A stretch of 64,000 nt of DNA. It comes from Candidatus Acidiferrales bacterium. Its GTDB lineage: Bacteria; Bacteroidota; Ignavibacteria; Kryptoniales; JAKASW01. Below the pieces are notes generated by a model. It worked only from the letters and a program-made list of their open reading frames with translations. It was not told the origin of the DNA and made no database searches. The stretch lies in assembly GCA_035515795.1 (NCBI GenBank), contig DATJAY010000013.1:1-64000 (forward strand). Direction: 5' to 3'. Below, one piece after another: positions 38,234 through 45,910 of the stretch. The first letter of the stretch is position 1; each line of letters opens with the position of its first letter. Made by a program: the position numbers and the translations under genes.

Positions 38234-38290
38234 GCACAACGGCGGTCCCTTGACAAGGATCAATAAAGTCACAATGGAATCGGAAGTCAA

Positions 38291-39979
38291 ATGTCAATCA
38301 AGTATCAATTCGAAGCCGGGAATCATCGGAAAACATTTTTTGAAGGCCTGAAGCAAATCGCGGGATCAAAATTCCTCGAACGCCTGTGGAAGAAGGATGG
38401 TTCGCTGTGGTCGGACGATCCGGCACATCATGCCGTCGCCCTGAACAGACTGGGATGGCTCGGTCTTCCTTCCGGAATGAAGAGGGAAGCCGGACAACTC
38501 GAAGAGTTTGCGTCAACGAAAGCCTTCCGGAAATTCAAGCACGTAGTCCATCTTGGAATGGGTGGAAGCAGCCTCGCGCCGGAAGTTTTCTTCAGGACGT
38601 TCGGCAATGCCGCGGATTTTCCTGAACTCATCGTCCTTGATTCGACGGATCCCGATCAGATAGACGACGTGCTGAATGCCATCGAGCTCGACGCGACCCT
38701 GTTTATCGTTGCATCGAAATCCGGTTCAACGATCGAGACCTCTTCGCTCGCGAAATTCTTTTACGATCGGCTCACCCGGTTAAAGCCGGCAACTGCTCAT
38801 GAACACTTTATAGCCATTACCGATCCGGGCACGGTTCTTCAGGATGAGGCTGAGAAAAAGTACAGCAGGGCTTTTCTGAATCCTCCCGACATCGGCGGAA
38901 GATATTCGGCACTGAGCTTCTTCGGACTTGTACCGTTTGCCTTGCTTGGAAAAGACGTGTCGAGGTTTCTCGAGAAGGCAGAAGAACAAGAGAGAGCGTG
39001 TGCCATGGATGCACCTGTGGAATCGTGCGATGCCGTCAAGCTGGGTGCCTTTCTGGGAAAGCTCGCAGATTCCGGAATCAACAAGATGACGCTTCAGACG
39101 AGTCGTTCTCTCTCCACGGTCGGCTGGTGGATCGAGCAGCTCGTCGCAGAGAGTACCGGTAAGGAAGGAAAGGGAATTCTTCCTGTCAACGGCGAAGAGA
39201 TAACTGCTTCTAATTTGTATTCATCGGATAGAGTCTTCGTTTATATGAAGGTTCAGGGCGATATCGATCTCGACAAGGAAGAGAAATTGAATGCGCTGAG
39301 ACTCAACGGATTTCCAGTGGTTGTTGTTGAGATGGATGATCTTTATGACTTAAGCGGACTTTTCTATGACTGGGAGATCGCGACAGCGGCGGCAGCTTCT
39401 ATAATTCGCATCGATCCATTCGACGAGCCGAATGTAAAGGAAAGCAAAGACAACACGAGGCGGGTGCTGGATGACTATAAGTCAACAGGCAAAATGGAAT
39501 TTGATTCGTCACCGATCGCCGATGGAGAAACAAAAATTTACGGGAACGTCGCGGTTGCAGGAGATACAATCGGGGTTTTGAATAGCCTCTTCGCCGGAAG
39601 AAAGCCGGGAGATTATCTTGCTGTCATGGCATATCTTCCCAGAAGGAGCAAGGTTGAAGAGTTTCTCGTGAGACTCCAGGCTTCGCTGCGTGACAGGCTG
39701 CGGATTCCGGTGACGATCGGATTTGGTCCGCGGTTTCTTCACTCGACCGGGCAGTTCCATAAAGGCGGCACAAAGAACGGACTCTTTCTGCAATTCGTCC
39801 ATGAACCTCGAAAGGATTTTGAGATCCCGGGAGAAAATTATTCATTCAAGAGTTTGTTCCGCGCTCAGGCAATCGGGGATTATGTTTCTCTGAAGTCTAA
39901 GCAGAAACCGGTAGTGTCAGTGGAATTGAACGGAGATCCTGTCGTCCAGCTCGAGGAAATTTTCAAAAAGGTAGTCTAG
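38291..39979 (+). CDS. pgi: Glucose-6-phosphate isomerase, type found in transaldolase-PGI fusions
   Basis: A 562-residue isomerase with two SIS domains: VVHLGMGGSSLAPEVFFR then IVASKSGSTIETSSLAKFF in the first and the C-terminal TIGFGPRFLHSTGQFHKGG with the catalytic region. The N-terminal ALNRLGWL-type lead-in and length match the PGI half of bifunctional transaldolase/phosphoglucose isomerases, from memory of the family, yet no transaldolase domain is attached and the upstream 130 bases do not code for one. It interconverts glucose-6-phosphate and fructose-6-phosphate, feeding transketolase encoded just upstream. Confidence 0.9.
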   Translation: MSIKYQFEAGNHRKTFFEGLKQIAGSKFLERLWKKDGSLWSDDPAHHAVALNRLGWLGLPSGMKREAGQLEEFASTKAFRKFKHVVHLGMGGSSLAPEVFFRTFGNAADFPELIVLDSTDPDQIDDVLNAIELDATLFIVASKSGSTIETSSLAKFFYDRLTRLKPATAHEHFIAITDPGTVLQDEAEKKYSRAFLNPPDIGGRYSALSFFGLVPFALLGKDVSRFLEKAEEQERACAMDAPVESCDAVKLGAFLGKLADSGINKMTLQTSRSLSTVGWWIEQLVAESTGKEGKGILPVNGEEITASNLYSSDRVFVYMKVQGDIDLDKEEKLNALRLNGFPVVVVEMDDLYDLSGLFYDWEIATAAAASIIRIDPFDEPNVKESKDNTRRVLDDYKSTGKMEFDSSPIADGETKIYGNVAVAGDTIGVLNSLFAGRKPGDYLAVMAYLPRRSKVEEFLVRLQASLRDRLRIPVTIGFGPRFLHSTGQFHKGGTKNGLFLQFVHEPRKDFEIPGENYSFKSLFRAQAIGDYVSLKSKQKPVVSVELNGDPVVQLEEIFKKVV

Positions 39980-40044
39980 CGACAACCGTCGATTCATTCC
40001 TTATGCGTCGGGTTAGAAGGTCAATATTTAACTTATCTGGAATT

Positions 40045-41559
40045 TTAGAGAAATATGAGCGGGAACGTGACCGCTCCTGCAACGCTCGCGGCAAAGTTCA
40101 CCACGTCATTATTAATCCATCTGTATCCCCGGACTAACACTGTCTCCTGATTGCCGCAATGCTTCCTGCGTTCAGTGATCTTGTCACAGACTGTGCATCT
40201 GTATTGCGATTGAATCGTGCCGCCGATCAGGCTGTCTATGAAACTCCCGATCATGCCGCTGACGGCCCCCGCAACGACAAATCGAAGCGGGAACAAAGCG
40301 TAGCTCCCTGCAACCGGCAACGTCAATGATGCTAACACTGCTGCCGATGCCATTCCTGTAAAAGTGCCCAGAGAGGAGACTCCGCCTGAAATTCCTTTCT
40401 CAACTCTTTTCCAGGTCGGGATCGAAAACGGATTGTTGCGCGAGAAGACGCCGATTTCAGTCGCGAGCGTGTCGGCGGTGACGGCAGACAGTGCACCGAG
40501 ATATGCGAGGAACCAATGATAATTCGGAAGAAGGATGCTGCATACCAACATCAACAGAGGAAGGCCGCCGTTCGCAAATACTTGTGCCGAATCGCGCTGG
40601 TGACTTTTCTCATAGAGCAAATTGTAATTTACTTTCTGTTTCGAAAACATTTTTGAGGCTACGCTGCCGATGATGAAAAAAAGAAGAATCGGCAAAGACC
40701 ACTGCCACCCGCCGAACCCGAATATGAAACTGCCGAGTATGAACGTCGCAACTGCGCCGTCATTTGAAAGGAGCTTCAGTCTCGCAGATGCGACGGCCAC
40801 GAGGAGTGCAAGAAATTCTCCGACCATGAACGAATCGAATAGAGGCGGAGCGCTTACGGCTATGAAAAGGAGAAGTCCGGACGAAAGCGGAACCGTCAGA
40901 TTGTCCGTCGCTTTCGGCGAGATAAGCTCGATCGCGGCAGCCGTGAGGCCGATGGAAACGGAGATGTTGAGAAGAGTTGTAAGATTTGAAGTTGCCGAAA
41001 TATGGATGCCGAAGAACAAGAGTCCGATCATGATGGCGATGGAGGCGACGATGAACATCCCTGCACTCCCCTCGAATGTTTTTCGCCCGCCGCCCGCCGA
41101 CACCTCATGGGTGTTCTTCAGCGATGAGCCGATTACTGCCGCGGCCGGATCGGCAAGTCCCATCACAAGCATCGCGGTCGATACTATGAATGGATACCTG
41201 TCCCAGACGAGGAGGACAAGAATGAGAAAAGAGAGCGGGTAATAGACCGTGCCGAGGTTCTTCTTGTCGGCATTTATCCCCTTGAACATTCCGAGTTTTA
41301 TCGAAATTAAATTAACTACAACGAATATGGAGGCGAGTAATGCGGGGTACAGTCTTCCCGTGAACAGCCATGGAGCGAAGAAGATGACGACCGCTACGGA
41401 AATGTGGACGAACATACGGGTACTTTTCGAGTCGATCGTGAAGAACTTCCTGGCCAGGTCCGCCGCCACCACGAGAGCAGTTAGACTCGCGAGTATCAAG
41501 AAAAATTTGATGAGCTCACTCACGCTGAAGAAGCTAACTACCGGAGGATGAAGATACAA
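40045..41559 (-). CDS. Fused polyprenol kinase-like (SEC59/VTE5) and DUF92 (VTE6-like) membrane protein
   Basis: A 504-residue membrane protein of two parts. Residues 1-230 resemble the cytidylyltransferase/dolichol-kinase family (GTVYYPLSFLILVLL, MGLADPAAAVIGS, GRKTFEGSAGMF, then a helix with AIELISPKATDNLTVPL). Residues 240-504 match DUF92/TMEM19 (SNDGAVATFILGSFIFGFGG, RDSAQVFANGGLPLLM, TADTLATEIGVFSR, and KGISGGVSSLGTFTG). In plants VTE5 phosphorylates phytol and VTE6, a DUF92 protein, phosphorylates phytyl-phosphate. A single chain with both domains suggests two-step conversion of a polyprenol to its diphosphate; substrate unproven. It is convergent with pgi. Confidence 0.82.
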   Translation of the reverse strand: MYLHPPVVSFFSVSELIKFFLILASLTALVVAADLARKFFTIDSKSTRMFVHISVAVVIFFAPWLFTGRLYPALLASIFVVVNLISIKLGMFKGINADKKNLGTVYYPLSFLILVLLVWDRYPFIVSTAMLVMGLADPAAAVIGSSLKNTHEVSAGGGRKTFEGSAGMFIVASIAIMIGLLFFGIHISATSNLTTLLNISVSIGLTAAAIELISPKATDNLTVPLSSGLLLFIAVSAPPLFDSFMVGEFLALLVAVASARLKLLSNDGAVATFILGSFIFGFGGWQWSLPILLFFIIGSVASKMFSKQKVNYNLLYEKSHQRDSAQVFANGGLPLLMLVCSILLPNYHWFLAYLGALSAVTADTLATEIGVFSRNNPFSIPTWKRVEKGISGGVSSLGTFTGMASAAVLASLTLPVAGSYALFPLRFVVAGAVSGMIGSFIDSLIGGTIQSQYRCTVCDKITERRKHCGNQETVLVRGYRWINNDVVNFAASVAGAVTFPLIFL

Positions 41560-41728
41560 GTTTGAAATTTCATGGAGCGGTGGTTAGATTTGAATGCAGA
41601 TGTTCAGGTGAAGTGGAGAAAAACGAAACACAGTTCGCGGCAATAATGTGCCTTCGGAACATTGTCGGATCTCCGCATTTTTATATCGTCAAAATCAGAT
41701 CAAAGTTTTCTGCGCGCCACTTTCTCGC

Positions 41729-41742
41729 GTGTCCCGGGACAC
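41729..41742. promoter_or_regulatory. Perfect 14-bp palindrome abutting a -35 element
   Basis: GTGTCCCGGGACAC is exactly self-complementary and directly precedes the TTGACA at 41743. This is where an activator or repressor dimer often sits. Confidence 0.6.
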
Positions 41743-41771
41743 TTGACAATTCGAGTAGGGGCGGGTATATT
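41743..41771 (+). promoter_or_regulatory. Near-consensus sigma-70 promoter of the T9SS cargo gene
   Basis: TTGACA (41743-41748, 6/6), 17-base spacer, TATATT (41766-41771, 5/6). Predicted start near 41778, giving a leader of about 142 bases before the ATG at 41920. Confidence 0.75.
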
Positions 41772-41800
41772 TCTCCGTTCATAAACTAGAGAGACGGAGG

Positions 41801-41923
41801 ATGACCGCAGTCGTGCACAGCGAAAATGTTCGGGAGTGTGTCAGAGTAAGAACGATTGCTCTCTCGTCCTCTATTGAATCCCGACTCAATTATTCCAGCA
41901 AAAAATTCACGGGTGTGCCATGA
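41801..41923 (+). CDS. Small leader ORF (40 aa) ending in the next start codon
   Basis: From the ATG at 41801 an open frame of 40 codons (MTAVVHSENVRECV to KKFTGVP) ends in a TGA that overlaps the ATG of the T9SS cargo gene (ATGA). A GGAGG precedes its ATG but with no spacer, which is too close for normal initiation. Whether it is translated is unknown; if it is, the overlap could couple the two genes. The sequence matches no family I know and may be fortuitous. Confidence 0.3.
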   Translation: MTAVVHSENVRECVRVRTIALSSSIESRLNYSSKKFTGVP

Positions 41924-43203
41924 AAAGAATCGCAAGATCTATTTTCTGCTTATTCATAATTATGATTCCTTCTCACCATGCAAACGCACAATGGAGCTTT
42001 GTAACCGGCTCCTGGGACTCTTATAATACACAAGGGTGTTTGAGCCTCGCAGTCGTCGGCAACACGATCCTTGCGGGGACATGGGTGGACACCGTCGTTT
42101 ACCTATCAAACGACAGCGGAGCGACCTGGACTAAAAGCGCTGCAAATGCTCAATGCACCATGAGGTTTCTTGTCGTACCCGGGACAAACCCCGTAAAAGT
42201 CCTTGCGGCAACCTATGGCGGCGGGATTTTTGCTTCCACCGACACGGGAAAGACCTGGACTCCGGCAGACAGCGGCCTTGGGAGACCCCACGCTGATCCA
42301 CAGACGTGGGTCATTGATTTTGCAATCCACGGAAATTTTATATTCGCGGCTACATTAGACGGCATGTTTCGCTCATCTGACAAGGGAGTGAGTTGGACCG
42401 GGGTAAACATAGGCATACCTGCATGGAGTCAATTACGATGTCTCTATGTCTATGGCGACAAGATTTTTGCCGGATCTGATAATTATACCGATTATGAGTC
42501 CACCGATGACGGCGACGATTGGTCCACTGTCGATACGAGCAGAGGTTTGGCAAATGGCAGAGTTGTTAAAGGATTTACTTCTGTTGGGAGTCATCTTTTT
42601 GCCGGCTCAAATGGAAGCGGCGTCTTCGCTTCCACCGACAGCGGAGCTACCTGGACTGCTGTCAATAACGGAATTCCAATAGGTTGGGAAGATGTATTTT
42701 GCGTGTGGACGAACGGAACAACAGTCTATGCCGGGACCGTCCTCTTCATTTATCAGACAACGGATTACGGAAAAACATGGACAATGGTGGATACAACGGG
42801 ATGGAACGGTTCTTCTCAAGTTGAGTGCTCCGTGAATTGTGGAAAATATGTCCTTGTAGGCACATTAGGAGGAATTTTGCGACGCCAGATGTCGCAAGTT
42901 TATACGGCGGTCGATTCAAAATCAGCTGTCGAAATTCCAAAGGATTATTCTCTTGAGCAGAACTATCCAAACCCTTTTAATCCTTCGACCACTATAACAT
43001 ACAAACTGCCGGTCGCTAGCCCAGTGACAATGAAGCTTTACGATGCGTTAGGCAGGTTGGTCGGAACATTGGTCGATGAGCGCCAGAATGCCGGTGACCA
43101 TTCTGTGAAATTTGACGGGTCAAATCTGCCAAGTGGAGTATACTTCTGCAGACTTGAAGCTGGAGTGTTCCATGATACCAAGAAACTTCTCTTGCTTAAA
43201 TGA
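41920..43203 (+). CDS. Secreted Asp-box/beta-propeller protein with T9SS type A sorting domain
   Basis: A 427-residue exported protein. Residues 1-23 form a signal peptide (FCLFIIMIPSHHANA). The body holds a series of BNR/Asp-box repeats of the S-x-D-x-G-x-T-W type (LSNDSGATWT, STDTGKTWT, SSDKGVSWT, STDSGATWT, TTDYGKTWT), forming a beta-propeller as in sialidase-like or photosystem-assembly proteins. The last 80 residues are a T9SS type A sorting domain (LEQNYPNPFNPSTTITYKLP to KKLLLLK), which directs export across the outer membrane by the type IX system and is then usually removed. The ligand or substrate is unknown. It has its own strong promoter. Confidence 0.92.
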   Translation: MKRIARSIFCLFIIMIPSHHANAQWSFVTGSWDSYNTQGCLSLAVVGNTILAGTWVDTVVYLSNDSGATWTKSAANAQCTMRFLVVPGTNPVKVLAATYGGGIFASTDTGKTWTPADSGLGRPHADPQTWVIDFAIHGNFIFAATLDGMFRSSDKGVSWTGVNIGIPAWSQLRCLYVYGDKIFAGSDNYTDYESTDDGDDWSTVDTSRGLANGRVVKGFTSVGSHLFAGSNGSGVFASTDSGATWTAVNNGIPIGWEDVFCVWTNGTTVYAGTVLFIYQTTDYGKTWTMVDTTGWNGSSQVECSVNCGKYVLVGTLGGILRRQMSQVYTAVDSKSAVEIPKDYSLEQNYPNPFNPSTTITYKLPVASPVTMKLYDALGRLVGTLVDERQNAGDHSVKFDGSNLPSGVYFCRLEAGVFHDTKKLLLLK

Positions 43204-43240
43204 CGGACAAGTGTACGTAACAAGCGTGAAGGAGATGCCT

Positions 43241-43278
43241 CCCGATCAAAGCGATATCGGGATAAGCTGCCTTTTTAT
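43241..43278 (+). terminator. Possible terminator after the T9SS cargo gene
   Basis: CCCGAT and ATCGGG (43241-43246, 43256-43261) form a six-pair stem; a CTTTTT run follows nine bases later, further than usual. Confidence 0.3.
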
Positions 43279-43358
43279 GTTTCGTCCTCGCTTCATAGAC
43301 CTACGATGGATGAATTTACTTGCATGTGATATAAATGTGTCATCTTTGAGATCAACAA

Positions 43359-43889
43359 ATGAAAACCTCAGTCTTCATAGCGACAAGTCTTGACGGATTC
43401 ATCGCGCGCAAAGATGGGAACATCGACTGGCTGGTCGAATTTGAAAATCCCGACGTGAATTCTGCTTATGCAGAATTTATCGGCAAGATTGACTCAATTG
43501 TAATTGGAAGAGGTACTTTCGAAACTGCCCTTGCCTTTCCTTCATGGCCTTACGACAGGAAAGTATTTGTCCTGAGCACGACGATGCGCAACGTCCCCGA
43601 AAGACTGAAGCGGAAGATTGAGATCGTCGCGATGAAGCCGAAGGAGTTGCTGAACTACATTTCTAGGGGAGGCTATTCAAATCTCTACATTGATGGCGGA
43701 AAAGTGATACAGAGTTTCCTGACCGAAGATTTGATAGACGAAATGACTATTACAAGAGTGCCTGTTCTCCTTGGGAGCGGTATCCCGCTGTTCGATAGTC
43801 TTGACCGCGAATATAGGTTCGAGCACCTGGAAACGAAGGTGTATCCGAACGGACTGGTAAGAAGTCGGTATGAAAGGAAGAGAGGTTGA
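43359..43889 (+). CDS. Dihydrofolate reductase-family (RibD C-terminal type) protein
   Basis: A 176-residue NADPH-dependent reductase-like protein of the RibD-C family. Family features are SVFIATSLDGFIARKDGNIDWL at the start, IDSIVIGRGTFETALAF and the NADPH-binding YSNLYIDGGKVIQSFL. ITRVPVLLGSGIPLFDSL follows near the C-terminus. Stand-alone members are numerous and mostly of unknown substrate, although YwjB/YyaP-like annotation is common. It is not a true folA: the YSNLYIDGG pattern replaces the canonical DHFR loop. It has no close operon partner. Confidence 0.87.
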   Translation: MKTSVFIATSLDGFIARKDGNIDWLVEFENPDVNSAYAEFIGKIDSIVIGRGTFETALAFPSWPYDRKVFVLSTTMRNVPERLKRKIEIVAMKPKELLNYISRGGYSNLYIDGGKVIQSFLTEDLIDEMTITRVPVLLGSGIPLFDSLDREYRFEHLETKVYPNGLVRSRYERKRG

Positions 43890-44015
43890 TGTGAGGAGCG
43901 GCGCAATAGAGGTGGTAATGGATTAGACGATAGATACATAAATGCAATCCCTTTCCCGCAAATGCATCATACCCTGACTCATTGTTCTTCCCGATTTTCT
44001 TGATTAACTTTTTAA

Positions 44016-44039
44016 AAAGAAACCATCAAAGAAACCATC
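44016..44039 (+). repeat. Tandem 12-base duplication just before hutH
   Basis: The unit AAAGAAACCATC occurs twice in a row, ending exactly at the ATG at 44040. No Shine-Dalgarno is visible there. Confidence 0.8.
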
Positions 44040-45614
44040 ATGCCTCATCTTCTTTCCCGCGTGAGGGATCTTCGACTTGACGGCAATTCGCTCACGATCG
44101 AGGACACTTTTCTTGCCGAGAAAAACAGGAAGAAGGTGTCGCTGTCGAAGTCTGCCGCTAAGAAGATGGAAAGGTCACGCAGCCTGGTTGAAAAGTGGCT
44201 CGTCGGTGGCGAGGTTATTTACGGAGTAACGACGGGGTTCGGTGAGTTTGCTACCGTGAAAATCCCGCATGAGAAAATAAAACAGCTTCAAGTAAATCTA
44301 ATACGAAGTCATTCTGCGGGTACAGGCGATCCGCTTCCGGCGAATATCGTGCGGCTGATAATTTTGCTTCGTGCGAACGCTCTGGCGAAAGGTTACAGCG
44401 GCGTGAGACCCGAGGTGGTGCAGCTGCTTCTGGAAATCTTCAATCTCAACCTGGTTCCGTTTATTCCCGAGAAAGGCTCCGTCGGAAGCAGCGGCGATCT
44501 TGTGCAGCTTGCGCATCTCGTGCTAGCTCTCATTGGAGAAGGGAGCTTCATCGCGAACGGAAAGCTTAGTCCGGCGGAAGAAGTGCTTCGGAAGCACCAT
44601 TTGAAGCCGCTTGAACTCACGGCCAAGGAAGGTCTCGCGTTGGTGAATGGTACGCAGATGATGGGTGCATTTGCGGTCCATTGTATTTACGAAGCGGCTC
44701 AACTTGCAAAGATATTTGATATTGTCGGTGCACTCAGCGTCGAAGCGCTCCGCGGGACGGATGTAGCGTTCGATGCCCGCATCCATAAACTGAGGCCGTA
44801 CCATGGTCAAAAGGTTTCTGCAAAGAATGTAAGGCGCCTTCTCGTGGGAAGCGAGATCAGAAAATCTCATTTGCATAACGATCCGCGCGTCCAGGATGCA
44901 TACTCACTAAGATGCATGCCGCAGGTCCATGGTGCGGTCCGGGATACGATTGAGTTTTGCGAGAAGCAGGTGAACGTCGAGATAAACTCTGCCACGGATA
45001 ACCCTTTGATCTTTGCAGATGACAGAGTTCATCTTGAAGGTGGAAATTTTCACGGTGAACCTCTGGCGCTGGCATGTGATTTCTTAGCCATCGGGCTAAG
45101 CGAGTTTGCGAGTATTTCGGAGCGGCGCACAGAACGCATGGTTAACTGGCAGCTGAGCGGCCTGCCGAAATTCTTGATCGAGGATGGTGGATTGAATTCC
45201 GGCATGATGATCGCTCAATATACCGCGGCATCGCTCGTAAGTGAGAACAAGGTCCTTTCGCATCCCGGGAGCGTCGATTCGATTCCTACGAGCGCAAATC
45301 AGGAAGACCATAATTCGATGGGGTCGGTCTCGGCACAGAAGTGTTACAGAGTCCTGGAAAATGTCTGGCGCGTCGCCGCTATAGAACTTTTGGTTGCATG
45401 TCAGGCGATAGATTTTTCAAGACGGATTGGCGGCGATGGTACGCCGCTGAAATGCGGCGGCGGAACGGAATCCGTCTATCAACTTGTGAGGACAAATATA
45501 AAACACCTTGATAGCGATAGGGTTTTGTACAAAGATATCGAGGCAGCTCTGCAGCTTCTGAAATCAGGAGAGGTGATCACCGCTGCTGAGAAAGTCGTCG
45601 GTAAACTTGATTGA
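44040..45614 (+). CDS. hutH: Histidine ammonia-lyase (HAL/PAL family) with variant MIO triad
   Basis: A 524-residue member of the aromatic amino acid lyase family, which uses the self-made cofactor MIO. The catalytic Tyr61 is in YGVTTGFG. The substrate-selectivity pair is Ser90-His91 in NLIRSHSAG, as in histidine lyase (Phe-Leu in PAL, His-Leu in TAL). The C-terminal SANQEDHNSMGS and IELLVACQAIDF agree with HutH. The MIO triad, normally Ala-Ser-Gly, is here Ser150-Ser151-Gly152 in EKGSVGSSGDLVQLAH. The reaction is histidine to urocanate and ammonia; no urocanase or imidazolonepropionase gene is nearby, so a complete Hut pathway is not shown. Confidence 0.87.
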   Translation: MPHLLSRVRDLRLDGNSLTIEDTFLAEKNRKKVSLSKSAAKKMERSRSLVEKWLVGGEVIYGVTTGFGEFATVKIPHEKIKQLQVNLIRSHSAGTGDPLPANIVRLIILLRANALAKGYSGVRPEVVQLLLEIFNLNLVPFIPEKGSVGSSGDLVQLAHLVLALIGEGSFIANGKLSPAEEVLRKHHLKPLELTAKEGLALVNGTQMMGAFAVHCIYEAAQLAKIFDIVGALSVEALRGTDVAFDARIHKLRPYHGQKVSAKNVRRLLVGSEIRKSHLHNDPRVQDAYSLRCMPQVHGAVRDTIEFCEKQVNVEINSATDNPLIFADDRVHLEGGNFHGEPLALACDFLAIGLSEFASISERRTERMVNWQLSGLPKFLIEDGGLNSGMMIAQYTAASLVSENKVLSHPGSVDSIPTSANQEDHNSMGSVSAQKCYRVLENVWRVAAIELLVACQAIDFSRRIGGDGTPLKCGGGTESVYQLVRTNIKHLDSDRVLYKDIEAALQLLKSGEVITAAEKVVGKLD

Positions 45615-45634
45615 ATTTTTTTGAAAGGGAAAAA

Positions 45635-45904
45635 ATGGAAGTTACTTTTCAGGTTAGTCTTTATCCGATTGCGAAGGAAGATTTCAAGACACCAATAAAC
45701 AGATTCATTTTGGAATTGAAAAAAGGAAGACTGGATGTCGATGTCCATGAGACCTCTACGATCGGAAACGGTGAAATAGAAAATGTTTTTGACACTTTGA
45801 AGAAAGCGTACATGTCCGCGGCGAAAAACGGAGACGCAGTGATGATTTTGACCGTTGTCAACGGCGCTCCGACGAAGGAAGAACTAACCGAATTGAATAG
45901 GTGA
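45635..45904 (+). CDS. YkoF/MTH1187-like thiamine-binding-family protein
   Basis: An 89-residue protein with the ferredoxin-like pattern EVTFQVSLYPIAKEDFKTPI, then KGRLDVDVHETSTIG and DAVMILTVVNGAPTKEEL. In YkoF and MTH1187 relatives this fold binds thiamine or its hydroxymethylpyrimidine part. The start is the ATG at 45635 with GAAAGGG upstream; an earlier in-frame start would overlap the hutH stop. It is placed between hutH and add with no space. The ligand is inferred from family resemblance only. Confidence 0.7.
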   Translation: MEVTFQVSLYPIAKEDFKTPINRFILELKKGRLDVDVHETSTIGNGEIENVFDTLKKAYMSAAKNGDAVMILTVVNGAPTKEELTELNR

Positions 45905-45910
45905 CCGAAT

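Larger units (their letters stand above)
41560..41919. other. 360-base region: palindrome, promoter, small ORF
   Basis: The only gap over 300 bases. Its left part (to about 41725) shows nothing I can assign. The right part holds a perfect 14-base palindrome, a near-consensus promoter and a 40-codon open frame that runs into the next gene; these are listed separately. Confidence 0.6.

Noticed and set aside
41562-41789. Open frame of 75 codons in the gap before the T9SS cargo gene
   Set aside because: No homology or ribosome binding site is recognised, and it runs through the palindrome and promoter.
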